From contig CAVZWW010000003.1 of assembly GCA_963779225.1 (NCBI GenBank), positions 186,001 through 250,000 on the forward strand: a stretch of 64,000 nt of DNA. The letters are read 5' to 3'. Below are positions 26,253 through 35,636 of this stretch, in pieces. Source of the stretch: CAVPCZ01 sp963779225. GTDB taxonomy: Bacteria; Bacteroidota; Ignavibacteria; UBA10030; UBA6906. Under the pieces are notes generated by a model. That model worked only from the letters and a program-made list of their open reading frames with translations, was not told the origin of the DNA and made no database searches. Position 1 is the stretch's first letter. Each line of letters begins with the position of its first letter. The position numbers and the translations under genes are program-made.

Positions 26253-29200
26253 ATGTGTCATTTGTGCCGAATCCGCCAATTTCGGATCGGATGGCTTTGT
26301 CTGTTTCTCTCGCTTCCATCCTTCTTCCCGCTTTCCGCCCAGGACAAACTCCTTCCGGTCTTCCACTTCAACCGCCTGACAACTTCCGACGGTCTCCCCA
26401 CAACCGAGATCCGGTCACCGGTTGTCTGCGACCGGCAAGGCTTCATCTGGATCGGGACGGTAAACGGACTCGCACGGTACGACGGATACTCCTGTAAGGT
26501 CTATCGTAACATACCGGACGATCCCTATTCGATCTCTTCCAACAGCATCAACGCCCTGTACGTGGACGGCCGGGGCCTTCTCTGGATCGGCACGTTCGAC
26601 ACCGGTGTCAGTCTGTATGATGCTGCCAATGACCGCTTCGTGAACTTCCTCGCCCGTCAGAACGATTCCATATGGCTGCAGCACAATCCGATAGTTGTGT
26701 TCAAAGAGGACACGAAGGGGAATATATGGATCGGATCGTACCAGAGTTCAGTTGTTCTGGCAGACCTGCCCAAAACTTTGAACGCAGCCAATGCTGACGC
26801 CACGGCGAAGCAGATACAATTTCACCGGTTCGTCGTGGGCAAGTCCTGGGATAGCATCTTCTGGCTTGATGACTGGGATGAAGCGAACCTCCTCGTTGCC
26901 AGCGGCCAGGGAATATTCACTATCGATCGGGTAAGCCGGAAGATATCACCCCTCCCACTGCCTCCCGTCGAGGGTATGAGCTTGGACACCGTCAAGATAA
27001 CGGATTTCTGCTGGGAGACGAAACAGAGACTCTGGATCTCCACGTATGCTCATGGACTCTATCTTCTGGATCGTGCGACCGGGTCGATTACCGGCTACCA
27101 TAAACGGCCGGCAAATGGCAAACAGCCCCGCGACGATCTGATCATGGATTCCCATTTCGACAGGCAGGGCCGGCTATGGGTCGGGACCACCACCGGACTC
27201 GATCTATTTGATCCGTCGGCAGGTGTGTACCGGGAGTATTTGACACTCGAGTCTACTCCACCAGAGGATATCAACTGGCTGTCCGTCGATTATACAGGTA
27301 GACTCTGGGTCAGCACCAGGAGCAGAGGTGTCTATTTCCTGCCACCCAGGTCGTTCAGATTCCCTCATTATGGATTAAGGGGAGCCAATGGAATGCCCAG
27401 GGAAATGGAGACGATTGATCAGGCGGGCGATGACAGATACTGGGTCGGCACAGAAGGAAAAGTGATTCAGTTGAAGCTGGACGATCTGAGCGTGTCCCGG
27501 ACCGTGGACCTCTTCAAAGGAGAAAGGAGCAGCTACGGTCTAATCGGGGCCTGGGATTCCTATGACGATGGGAAAGGAAGCATATGGTACGGGACGTGGG
27601 GGCTGGGTCTCTACGAATTTGAGCCGCAGACAGGAAAGGTCATGAATTATCGCCCTTCAAAGCAGCTGGCCGGTCTGACATACAAAACGGACATCTGCCG
27701 GAGCGTTGCCGGGGTCGGGGGAGATTCACTGTGGGCCGCGGCATTCAGAGACGGACTGCTTCAATTTGACACCCGCACAAACACATTTGCGGAACGGTCA
27801 GAGATGGTGACCCCACGTCTCCCCATGGTGGCGGACGTCATGAAAGACAATACGGGCAAAGTTTGGATCTCGGACGAGGTGGGCGGCTTGTTCGTTTTTG
27901 ACCCGGCAACAATTGGCATAGAACACTTTGAGCATGACCCCGACAATCCCACGTCGCTCAGTCTCACGCGCACCCGAAATACGTACCAGGATGGGCATGG
28001 AAGAATCTGGGTCGGGAGTAACGTCCTCAATCTGTGGGAACCGGACACCAGATCATTCAGGCACTTTCGTAACAATGTGTTCAGCGGTGCGGTGTATGCG
28101 ATTCCGATCGGTAGCGATGCCCGGGGAGGATTGTGGACTTACTATTCGGGGCATGGGCTGAGCCTACTCAATCCTGAGACAGGCACCTTTGCCCACTTTG
28201 GCGGGTCCGACGGTCTCTGTGGCGGTGTGGTCAAGATGCACCTCCTCAAGGATGGAAGAGTCATGCTGGTGGGATATCAGGGGATGAACATCGTTCATCC
28301 AGACAGCCTCTTCACGCCGCAACCAGCTCCGCCACTGGTCATCACGAGAATGTCGATTAATGATTCCGTCAATATTCCGGTACAAAGACTGCCTGCCGCA
28401 TCGCCCCTGCAATTCACGCATGATCAGAACACTCTGGAGTTCGAATTCGCGGCGATCGAGCCCTCGCAACTGATCGAGTACTTCTATCGACTTGAGGGAC
28501 TGGAAGATGTTTGGGTTAATCCGGAAAACCGGCGATTCGTGCGATATCCCGGCCTGAGCCCCGGCGAGTATGTCTTGCGGATCAAAGCGGTCAGCATTCG
28601 TTCGTATTGGCCGGAGCAACAGATCGCCATGGCACTCTCTATTTCCCCACCCTGGTGGCGCACGAAGTCGGCATATGCCGTGTATGGCATTCTCCTCATC
28701 GGTCTCCTCTCTGCAACCTATCGTGTGCGCGTCAAACGGCTTTCCCTGAAGCATCATGCGGAGCACATAGCTGAGATGAATCGACTACAGTCCCGTTTCT
28801 TCACCAATATCTCACACGAATTCCGCACGCCGCTCACACTTATTCTCGGGCCCATTCAGAAGTGGCAGGAGAGATTACTGCGCGAACAACCCGGGAGTGA
28901 CAATGGTTTGATCCAGGCGCCTGCGGCATCTTCACCCGGCAATACACCCCGGGCAGGCGAATTGCAGAGGGACTTAACGATGGTAGAGCGGAACGCCCAT
29001 CGTCTCCTCAGACTCATCAACCAGCTGCTGGACCTCTCAAAGCTGGAAGCAGGGGCAATGAAGCTCCGGGCGAGCCAGTTGAATATTGTCCCTCTTGTCA
29101 GAGGGATTGCGTATTCGTTTGAATCGTCCGCCGGGTTGAGACATATCGGCCTGGATGTTGTGGTCGGACAGGAGGAGATAGAAGCCTATTGTGACAGGGA

Positions 29201-30473
29201 CATGCTGGAACAGATCATCAGCAACCTTGTCTCGAATGCATTTAAATTCACGCCGGAGGGTGGGAGCGTGACAGTATCAGTAGGACTGGCACCGAAGGCA
29301 ACGGACAAGAATCAGGGGACAGGCAGCAATAGAGGGCCGGGAAGTGAGTCTGTTGAGATCACGGTCGCCGACACGGGTGTCGGCATACCGCCCGAACAAC
29401 TCGACAGGATCTTCGATCGTTTCTATCAGGTCGATGCGTCACAGACCCGGGAGCATGAGGGGTCGGGTATCGGTCTGGCGCTAGTCAAAGAGCTCGTTGA
29501 GCTGCACCATGGTACGATCGAAATCCGGAGCTGGGTGGGAAAGGGTACGGAGTGTACCGTTCGGCTTCCACTGGGACGGGGCCACCTGAAAGACGAGGAG
29601 ATTGTGGAGGCGGCTGCCAGTGCTCAACCGGCAACGCGGGTAGGAGCAACCGTTATTGCCGATGAGTATGTCGAGAGAGTGCACGGTGAAGGCAAATCCT
29701 CCGTAACAGGTGACCAAAACCATATTATCCTGATCGTTGAGGACAACGCTGACGTCCGTGCCTATATCAAGACCATTCTTGCGTCCTCGTACTATGTTCT
29801 GGAAGCCCGGGATGGCGCGGAAGGGATTGAGAAAGCACAGGAGGCTATCCCCGACCTCATCATCAGCGACGTGATGATGCCGAAAATGGATGGCTACGAG
29901 GTCTGCAAGGCACTGAAGCGTGACGAAAAGACGAGTCACATCCCCATTATTCTGCTCACCGCGAAGGCGGCAAGTGAAAACAGGATTGAGGGTCTGGAAA
30001 CCGGTGCCGATGACTATCTGATTAAACCCTTTGAGCCCAAGGAACTCATGGCCAGGATAAAGAACCTCATCCATCTGCGCCGCAAGCTGAGGGAGCGGTT
30101 CAGCGCAAGGCAGGTTCTAAAGCCGGGCGAGGTCACTGTGAGCTCGATCGATGATCAGTTCCTGCAAAGGATAAAGGGTGTTGTCGAAGCCCATATTGCC
30201 GAAGAGGGCTTTGGCGTCGATGAACTTGCACGGGAAGCGGGGATGAGCCGGTCGCAGATCCACCGGAAACTCACGGCGCTGACCGGGATGCCGGCAGGTG
30301 ACTTTGTTCGCTACCTGCGTCTTCACAGAGCGATGGATTTGCTCCGCCAAAACGCAGCCACGGTGGCAGAAATTGCCTACATGATCGGGTTCAATTCACC
30401 GGCGTATTTTACAAAATGTTTCCACCAACAGTTCGGAATGACCCCGAGCGAGGCCCGGCGCACAGAGGGCTAG
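26253..30473 (+). CDS. hybrid two-component system sensor/regulator (HTCS 3)
   Basis: The protein has about 1406 residues from the ATG at 26253. A TTG at 26229 has a G-rich sequence in ribosome-binding position and could be the true start. Order: signal/anchor (about 10-30); reg_prop propellers (about 35-690); Y_Y_Y domain (about 705-775); transmembrane helix (about 790-812); HisKA with His855 in ISHEFRTPLTLI; HATPase (NLVSNAFKFTPEGG, DTGVGIP); receiver with Asp1206 in IISDVMMPKMDGYE; AraC-type domain to the end. Between the two HisKA helices there is an extra segment of about 30 residues (rich in Pro, Ser, Gly) absent from HTCS 1 and 2. The likely targets are the secreted-protein genes just downstream. 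Confidence 0.94.
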   Translation: MCHLCRIRQFRIGWLCLFLSLPSFFPLSAQDKLLPVFHFNRLTTSDGLPTTEIRSPVVCDRQGFIWIGTVNGLARYDGYSCKVYRNIPDDPYSISSNSINALYVDGRGLLWIGTFDTGVSLYDAANDRFVNFLARQNDSIWLQHNPIVVFKEDTKGNIWIGSYQSSVVLADLPKTLNAANADATAKQIQFHRFVVGKSWDSIFWLDDWDEANLLVASGQGIFTIDRVSRKISPLPLPPVEGMSLDTVKITDFCWETKQRLWISTYAHGLYLLDRATGSITGYHKRPANGKQPRDDLIMDSHFDRQGRLWVGTTTGLDLFDPSAGVYREYLTLESTPPEDINWLSVDYTGRLWVSTRSRGVYFLPPRSFRFPHYGLRGANGMPREMETIDQAGDDRYWVGTEGKVIQLKLDDLSVSRTVDLFKGERSSYGLIGAWDSYDDGKGSIWYGTWGLGLYEFEPQTGKVMNYRPSKQLAGLTYKTDICRSVAGVGGDSLWAAAFRDGLLQFDTRTNTFAERSEMVTPRLPMVADVMKDNTGKVWISDEVGGLFVFDPATIGIEHFEHDPDNPTSLSLTRTRNTYQDGHGRIWVGSNVLNLWEPDTRSFRHFRNNVFSGAVYAIPIGSDARGGLWTYYSGHGLSLLNPETGTFAHFGGSDGLCGGVVKMHLLKDGRVMLVGYQGMNIVHPDSLFTPQPAPPLVITRMSINDSVNIPVQRLPAASPLQFTHDQNTLEFEFAAIEPSQLIEYFYRLEGLEDVWVNPENRRFVRYPGLSPGEYVLRIKAVSIRSYWPEQQIAMALSISPPWWRTKSAYAVYGILLIGLLSATYRVRVKRLSLKHHAEHIAEMNRLQSRFFTNISHEFRTPLTLILGPIQKWQERLLREQPGSDNGLIQAPAASSPGNTPRAGELQRDLTMVERNAHRLLRLINQLLDLSKLEAGAMKLRASQLNIVPLVRGIAYSFESSAGLRHIGLDVVVGQEEIEAYCDRDMLEQIISNLVSNAFKFTPEGGSVTVSVGLAPKATDKNQGTGSNRGPGSESVEITVADTGVGIPPEQLDRIFDRFYQVDASQTREHEGSGIGLALVKELVELHHGTIEIRSWVGKGTECTVRLPLGRGHLKDEEIVEAAASAQPATRVGATVIADEYVERVHGEGKSSVTGDQNHIILIVEDNADVRAYIKTILASSYYVLEARDGAEGIEKAQEAIPDLIISDVMMPKMDGYEVCKALKRDEKTSHIPIILLTAKAASENRIEGLETGADDYLIKPFEPKELMARIKNLIHLRRKLRERFSARQVLKPGEVTVSSIDDQFLQRIKGVVEAHIAEEGFGVDELAREAGMSRSQIHRKLTALTGMPAGDFVRYLRLHRAMDLLRQNAATVAEIAYMIGFNSPAYFTKCFHQQFGMTPSEARRTEG

Positions 30474-30546
30474 CAAGACTCCGATCCCCTCTTTTCTCCC
30501 CCTCTTAGTATCCCCTTGTCCCCGTACTGTACCCGATTTGTGACCG

Positions 30547-30565
30547 GATTGTTGATGCAACAATC
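30547..30565. promoter_or_regulatory. palindromic site between HTCS 3 and its downstream gene
   Basis: GATTGTTG-ATG-CAACAATC is an 8-bp perfect inverted repeat with a 3-base centre. It lies 74 bases after the HTCS stop and upstream of the secreted-protein genes, so it is a candidate operator; it is too short for a terminator and is not followed by T residues. Confidence 0.4.
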
Positions 30566-30693
30566 GTTATAGCCTTTGCAACCGCAGTGATATGTGTCCC
30601 CTTTGACATATGAGTACATTAGGCCCGGATACAGGAACGGAAGCCGCAATGGGTGCAAGTCGGAATATAGAATCTAAAGTACTCGGAGGAGAT

Positions 30694-30954
30694 ATGAAAT
30701 ATGTTTTCATGGTGCTCGCGACGCTCATAGCTCTGGTAACCTGGAAAAATCAACTGTTTGCACAGGAGCGCTACAGTAAGATCAGCGTGCCGATCCCGTC
30801 ACGGGAAGACGTCATCAAACTTGCTCAACTCGGCATATCTCTTGAAGGTGCCTCACGCCAATCCGGCTCGGGAATTGATTTCTTTGTTAGCGACCAGGAG
30901 GCCCGTTTGTTGAAAGAGAGCGGCATCGCATTCACGACGCTCATTCTGGACTAG
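30694..30954 (+). CDS. short secreted protein, truncated prodomain-like remnant
   Basis: The protein has 86 residues. The start at 30694 is set by GGAGGAGAT just upstream and a signal peptide (MKYVFMVLATLIALVTW, cleavage near LFA). The mature part (ERYSKISVPIPSREDVIKLA, then DFFVSDQEARLLKESGIAF) resembles the N-terminal propeptide-like segment of secreted M14 carboxypeptidases and other T9SS proteins. The frame ends at TAG (30952..30954) and stays open to 31026, giving DKHYAQRQEMEVQAISNVLV, which continues the family pattern. The gene is therefore probably a truncated remnant whose catalytic part is lost. The stable signal and start could still give a short exported product. Confidence 0.6.
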   Translation: MKYVFMVLATLIALVTWKNQLFAQERYSKISVPIPSREDVIKLAQLGISLEGASRQSGSGIDFFVSDQEARLLKESGIAFTTLILD

Positions 30955-31082
30955 GACAAGCATTACGCACAACGGCAAGAAATGGAAGTTCAAGCAATAT
31001 CCAACGTGTTGGTGTCGTCAAAGTAGACGGAATCGACGACAGGCGAACCAGAACGAGTCATGCCACGATAAGAGGAGTTCTT

Positions 31083-33995
31083 ATGCGTTCCCTCCGAGCA
31101 GCCGTGCTTCTTACTACCTTGTTCTGCATGCTCCATGCTCAAGTCCATACGCAGAATGGGAGTGCAACGTTAAGACAGCCAATCGCCCCTGCTGGAATCA
31201 ATTCTTCCGTCCTGGAGGATTTTGAAGGCCAACGATTCCCGCCTGCCGGCTGGGATCTGGAATTCATCGGAACTCAATGCTGGTCGCGGTATGCCGGGGC
31301 AAGTGGATACGGTGTTGGGGTGGCTTCAGCGAATTTTGATTTCTTCGTGGCGAGCACCGGGACAACACAGTCGCTGGTTTTGTCGACTATGGGCGCCTCG
31401 TCACCGGGCGACCAGTTACGATTCGATCATGCTTATGCGACGTATACGACTGAGAATGATCAATTGATCATCGAGATTTCGACAGACCGAGGTGCGAGCT
31501 ATACGACGTTAGTTATTTTGAATGGTGGCGTATCGGGACCATTGGTAACGGCCCCACCACATTCATTGCCATTCTTGCCGACTGCATCTGAATGGGCCAC
31601 GAAGACGTACACCCTCCCTTCAGGAACGAACAGGGTAAGATTCAAGGCCGTGAGCGCATATGGAAACAATCTCTACGTCGACAATTGCGCCATTGGCACA
31701 CGGCGTGCAATTGATGCTGGCACACAGTCGATAGACATCCTGAAAGGGACCTTCTCCCAGATTCCGAAGGTAACCGTCAAGAACCATGGCACAACCCCAC
31801 AGACCTTCACCGTGACGTTGCTGATCTCGCCCGATGGGTACACGTCGGTCCGAACTGTAACGGCATTGACAGGCAATGCAACATCTCAGGTATCATTCGA
31901 CGGATGGACGGCAGGAATGGGAATACACCATGCGACCACTTTTACGTCTCTGGTTGGAGATGCCGATCCAACCAACGATACACTACGATCAACGATCGAG
32001 GTGCAGCCAGCCACGGGCATGAATGCCTTCTTTCGAGATGGGCAGGTGTTTGTCACTTGGGAGAACCTATCCACGACAGATGTTCTCTACACACTTTACA
32101 AGTCGTCTACTCCGATTCTCTCCGGCATGGATCTTCCTCAGGTCCAGAATCTCGGAAAGGTCCCGGGCAACTCTGCCCTGAATCGGCGCCTTTCAGACCT
32201 TTCCCAAGGGATACCTAAGTATTTGAAGATTGACTCGGCTTCTGCACCTCTCGCCAGCACCAACGGACTTTTCGTCGCTACATCAACGGCTATAGGGTCG
32301 TTCTACTATGCCGTCACTGCGACCTTCAATGGCATCGAAGACACGGCGATAGTAGTTGGATCAAATGCGCTTGCGGCTGCAGTAAGGGAAAGCGTGATGA
32401 TGCCGAAACCAGTATGGCAAGAAAGCCGAATTGCAGGCGGAAGGACCTATGAGATCTATGTTCAGTTTGGGACAAAGGTCACTTCGTCCATATATCCGCA
32501 GATGACGAATGTGGGATCCTACCCATTCCACTTTGCCATTGTCAAGTCGGGATCCGTAAGCCCGCACCCGGTCACATACTGGATGCATGGCAGTTCAGGC
32601 AGCTTACTGCCAAGCGACGACTATCGAGTGATTGGCGATCCAAACGAGTGGGTCATTACGATCGATGACGGGCTCCCTCCAAACTCTGATGCGTTCTCAC
32701 TCTACTACGGATTCCATGAAGGCTACGACATCTTCTCCAGTACAAATCCAATTCCGACTTCGGGAACCATCTATGACTACACACTACAGAGGGTGGTGCA
32801 TACAATCGATTGGACTCTTCGCCACCTGCCTCTGGACAGCACACGGACCTACTTAACTGGCAAGTCGATGGGAGCCGTCGGCTCCATTTTCACCGCCATG
32901 AAAATTCCTGAGAAGATCGCTGCCATATTCGTCTACGTGCCCCTGATTGATGTGGCCAGACCGCCTTCCACAAATTTCGACCTCCCAGGTATTGTGAACA
33001 GGCTATTCGGCACATATCAAGCAAATCTACTCACGAACGACGGGTATCGAAGAAACGAAAGGCTGAACGCCAACTATCTCATGCGAGTAGACCAATTGAA
33101 ATCGCTCCCTATCATGTTCACATTCTGTGGAAGAAACGACATAGTTGTCGGCTGGGCGGAGAAGATATCGTTTTATGACACGTTGAAGACCTACCGTCAT
33201 GGGGGATTTCATTTTTGGGGGACGGGGAATCATGCCCAAACATTTTCTAGTTCCCAGTGGCAACCAACCTTCCCCAACTTCTCATTCTTTACTCGCTATA
33301 GAACAAATCTCTCGTACCCGGCATTCTCTAATTGTTCGATCAACGATAACCCGGGCAACGGCACTCCATCCAACGGCGATCAGATAGGGTCTATCAACGG
33401 TCACCTTGATTGGAATGACAATATTGTTGACCTGACGAATACGTGGGAGATCACTCTACGGCTGAAGGATCTCGCGACCACATCCGGCCCCGATATTGCG
33501 CCTGATTCTGCAACCACAGATGTGACATTGAGAAGACTCCAGGCGTTCAGCGTTCCACTCGGGCGAAGAATCAATTGGGAGAATCGTCGTAACAATGTTG
33601 TGATACAGCAGGCATCTCTTGTGTACGACAGTGGTCTGGTCACAATCCCTGATGTGAAGATGTACAAAGACTCGAGTCGCTTGAGAGTCACCTATACTCT
33701 AGTCTCTGTGGCTGAACACGATGCACTGCCGGGAGAGGTTAGGTTATCGCAGAACTACCCGAACCCGTTCAATCCATCGACCACGATCCGCTACGGCCTG
33801 CCCGAGCGTTCCATTGCCACTCTGATAGTATTCAACACACTCGGGCAGCAGGTTGCACTTCTCCAGAATGGTGAACAGAATGCAGGGTATCACGAAGTGC
33901 GATTTGATGGGAGCGGGCTATCGAGCGGAGTGTACTTCTACCGGTTGAGGACGGGGGATTTTGTGGAAACCAAGCGGTTCCTGTTGCTTCGGTAA
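31083..33995 (+). CDS. large secreted serine hydrolase (alpha/beta hydrolase fold) with T9SS domain
   Basis: The protein has 970 residues. Residues 1-23 are a signal peptide. About 45-210 form a jelly-roll-like domain of the choice-of-anchor/MAM type (EDFEGQRFPPAGWDLEF, LYVDNCAIG). About 215-310 resemble a CARDB-like Ig domain (QIPKVTVKNHGTTPQTFTVT). About 465-740 are an alpha/beta hydrolase with GKSMGAVGS (nucleophile Ser), an Asp candidate in CGRNDIVVGW and a His candidate in TGNHAQTF, like secreted esterases or depolymerases. About 885-970 are a T9SS domain (NYPNPFNPSTTIRYGLP, GVYFYRLRTGDF). It is the last gene of block IV, and its 3' end is shared with the esterase at 22122..23657. The substrate is unknown. 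Confidence 0.85.
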   Translation: MRSLRAAVLLTTLFCMLHAQVHTQNGSATLRQPIAPAGINSSVLEDFEGQRFPPAGWDLEFIGTQCWSRYAGASGYGVGVASANFDFFVASTGTTQSLVLSTMGASSPGDQLRFDHAYATYTTENDQLIIEISTDRGASYTTLVILNGGVSGPLVTAPPHSLPFLPTASEWATKTYTLPSGTNRVRFKAVSAYGNNLYVDNCAIGTRRAIDAGTQSIDILKGTFSQIPKVTVKNHGTTPQTFTVTLLISPDGYTSVRTVTALTGNATSQVSFDGWTAGMGIHHATTFTSLVGDADPTNDTLRSTIEVQPATGMNAFFRDGQVFVTWENLSTTDVLYTLYKSSTPILSGMDLPQVQNLGKVPGNSALNRRLSDLSQGIPKYLKIDSASAPLASTNGLFVATSTAIGSFYYAVTATFNGIEDTAIVVGSNALAAAVRESVMMPKPVWQESRIAGGRTYEIYVQFGTKVTSSIYPQMTNVGSYPFHFAIVKSGSVSPHPVTYWMHGSSGSLLPSDDYRVIGDPNEWVITIDDGLPPNSDAFSLYYGFHEGYDIFSSTNPIPTSGTIYDYTLQRVVHTIDWTLRHLPLDSTRTYLTGKSMGAVGSIFTAMKIPEKIAAIFVYVPLIDVARPPSTNFDLPGIVNRLFGTYQANLLTNDGYRRNERLNANYLMRVDQLKSLPIMFTFCGRNDIVVGWAEKISFYDTLKTYRHGGFHFWGTGNHAQTFSSSQWQPTFPNFSFFTRYRTNLSYPAFSNCSINDNPGNGTPSNGDQIGSINGHLDWNDNIVDLTNTWEITLRLKDLATTSGPDIAPDSATTDVTLRRLQAFSVPLGRRINWENRRNNVVIQQASLVYDSGLVTIPDVKMYKDSSRLRVTYTLVSVAEHDALPGEVRLSQNYPNPFNPSTTIRYGLPERSIATLIVFNTLGQQVALLQNGEQNAGYHEVRFDGSGLSSGVYFYRLRTGDFVETKRFLLLR

Positions 33996-34073
33996 AAGCC
34001 GTAGATCAGGACCCGGCAAAGTCGGAACTCGGTGCATAGCTGACGACATGTGTGACGGATATCTGTAGGAGAA

Positions 34074-34104
34074 GAAGCCCCAGTCGAGTTTTGACTGGGG
34101 CTTC
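34074..34104 (+). terminator. intrinsic terminator after secreted hydrolase gene
   Basis: A 12-bp stem, GAAGCCCCAGTC pairing with GACTGGGGCTTC, has a GAGTTTT loop. The stem differs from the copy at 23733 by matched changes on both arms, so pairing has been kept by selection. Confidence 0.82.
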
Positions 34105-34189
34105 CTGCTGAGTGACCCACACACACAACTCGTTGATCATCCAGCCGGTATACAATCGGGCATACGAAGCTTGAGAATTCCCTTATTCG

Positions 34190-34240
34190 TCGGACACGGG
34201 GATATGAACGTGTGACCTCTTGGTCCCGGGACAAGCGCAT
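34190..34240 (-). other. decayed tRNA-Pro-like 3' end
   Basis: TCGGACACGGGGATATGAAC followed by GTGTGACCTCTTGGTCCCGGGACAAGC is a recognisable tRNA 3' half with a CGG-like anticodon and a damaged T arm. It is better preserved than the matching copy at 23846. Confidence 0.55.
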
Positions 34241-34442
34241 CCGTTATTCTAGAAAACAGGGCACATTCGATGGATTCTTGTCCACCAATTGCATCAAACT
34301 CCAAAATTCGCGAACAGTCGGCGTGCAATCGGCCCTTGAAAACACAGATCCCACACTCCACCAAATGAGATGGGAGGTAATTTTTTCCGTCACAAATCTG
34401 TCACACCTACTTCTCTCTCACGTCAAAAAGTGCCCAAAATCG

Positions 34443-34484
34443 TCGGTGCGACAGGATTTGAACCTGCGACTTCTTGGTCCCAAA
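34443..34484 (-). other. tRNA-Pro 3'-half fragment (att-like site D)
   Basis: Same allele type as site C (GCAGG/CCTGT T stem), with one acceptor change (CGGTGCG instead of CGGGGCG on the plus strand). Past the fragment the sequence differs from sites A-C, so block V brought a different arm region. Confidence 0.82.
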
Positions 34485-34814
34485 AAGTCCTAACACTACC
34501 CAATACGGCGAAATTAGGGCACTTTTTCTGGATTCTTGTCCACCAAGTGCATCGAATTACACATTCCAATTACAGCCTGGTTACAGTACTATTTGCGCTG
34601 CATCTGTGGAACCATGGATTGTAGGACCAACGAAACGAAGACGGCAGAAGCGTGAGCTACGTCTTGCACGAGGTAAAATTTGCGGGGCGATCTCCACCGT
34701 GTGTATTCCGATTCTGTCTCGTCTGGGTTTACGAAACCGCTCCTTGATCAAATCGTTGGTGATCGAGCACCGGACTGAATGAACTGTCCCTTTCGCAAAA
34801 AGGTTGCGTGCCTT
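34485..34814. other. noncoding junction DNA of block V
   Basis: It includes GGATTCTTGTCCACCAAGTG at about 34529, a sequence also seen at about 34269 and 23924, and a tract (about 34637-34715) related to 7665-7745. A short frame runs through it without coding support. Confidence 0.45.
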
Positions 34815-35636
34815 TTATCGGAATGATTCACACAGCACAGACCATTCACGCCAGACCTGTTCGTAGTTTGGTGCATTTCGGAGCATGGGCCGCAATTGAT
34901 TCTCCCACGCATTGCGGTTCATCTCCTTGAGGACGGGGGACACGAGCTGACCAAGGTTCGGATCAATGTTCCGGACCCGGCACTTCTGTGTAAAGAGATT
35001 CACAAACACAGCGGGTGACATAGCCTCTCTGCGATGACACAGAATATACCAAAGGTCATAAAGATCTCGAGGACGGGGCCATTTATCTTGCTGTTGGAGC
35101 AGCGATCTCATTTTCTCGGCAATGATCTCAGCCATGCCATAGGCCCAGATGTTGAAAGGACCGATATCTTCATACATCTGGCGTACATTGCGCAATTCCG
35201 GACCCATCAAGATCGGCTCATCGAATGTCAGGTGAACTTTTACAGAAGGCAGTGCTTGTCGGCGTGGGCCTCCACGACTGTATTGAACGGCGATCTCCAC
35301 TTGAGTCTCATTGGGGGGAGCCTCGATTCTGCTGATCGTTGATACAAGACCATTCTCATCCCTCATTGTCTCCAGAGAAACGGCGATGAGCGCTCGCGCC
35401 CTCTCAACGCTCCCGAGAACAGCCCTGCACGTGAAGTCGATATCTTCTGAAAATCTGTACTTTTCATAGTAGCAGTGCCGCAGGCACGTCCCTCCCTTGA
35501 ATACCCACTCGGCAGACGGGCCGATGGCTTTGCTGAGGGCTGATAGAAGGCAGAGGATTACATAGTCTTTCTCCACCTGGTCGAAACGAAGACCCTCTCG
35601 TTCGGCTGTACGATGGAGAGCGCTTGTACTTATCAA
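34815..35636 (-). CDS. AbiEii/AbiGii-type nucleotidyltransferase toxin (second system)
   Basis: The protein has 273 residues, PF08843. The catalytic region reads WVFKGGTCLRHCYY followed by RFSEDIDFT, and a later AEIIAEKMRSLLQQ with RPRDLYDLWYIL completes the family pattern. It differs clearly from the toxin at 24968 (KGGTCL against KGALLL type), so the two belong to different subfamilies. Its start overlaps the antitoxin stop by four bases (35633..35636). It is predicted to modify tRNA and inhibit growth when the antitoxin is absent. Confidence 0.9.
   Translation of the reverse strand: MISTSALHRTAEREGLRFDQVEKDYVILCLLSALSKAIGPSAEWVFKGGTCLRHCYYEKYRFSEDIDFTCRAVLGSVERARALIAVSLETMRDENGLVSTISRIEAPPNETQVEIAVQYSRGGPRRQALPSVKVHLTFDEPILMGPELRNVRQMYEDIGPFNIWAYGMAEIIAEKMRSLLQQQDKWPRPRDLYDLWYILCHRREAMSPAVFVNLFTQKCRVRNIDPNLGQLVSPVLKEMNRNAWENQLRPMLRNAPNYEQVWREWSVLCESFR

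Larger units (their letters stand above)
33920..34484. repeat. long direct repeat, copy 2 (T9SS gene end, terminator, tRNA fragment)
   Basis: Matches 23590..24137 in the same order of elements. Confidence 0.85.

Noticed and set aside
30604..30633. TTGACA-like promoter upstream of the short secreted protein
   Set aside because: The nearest -10-like hexamer needs a 19-base spacer and is weak.
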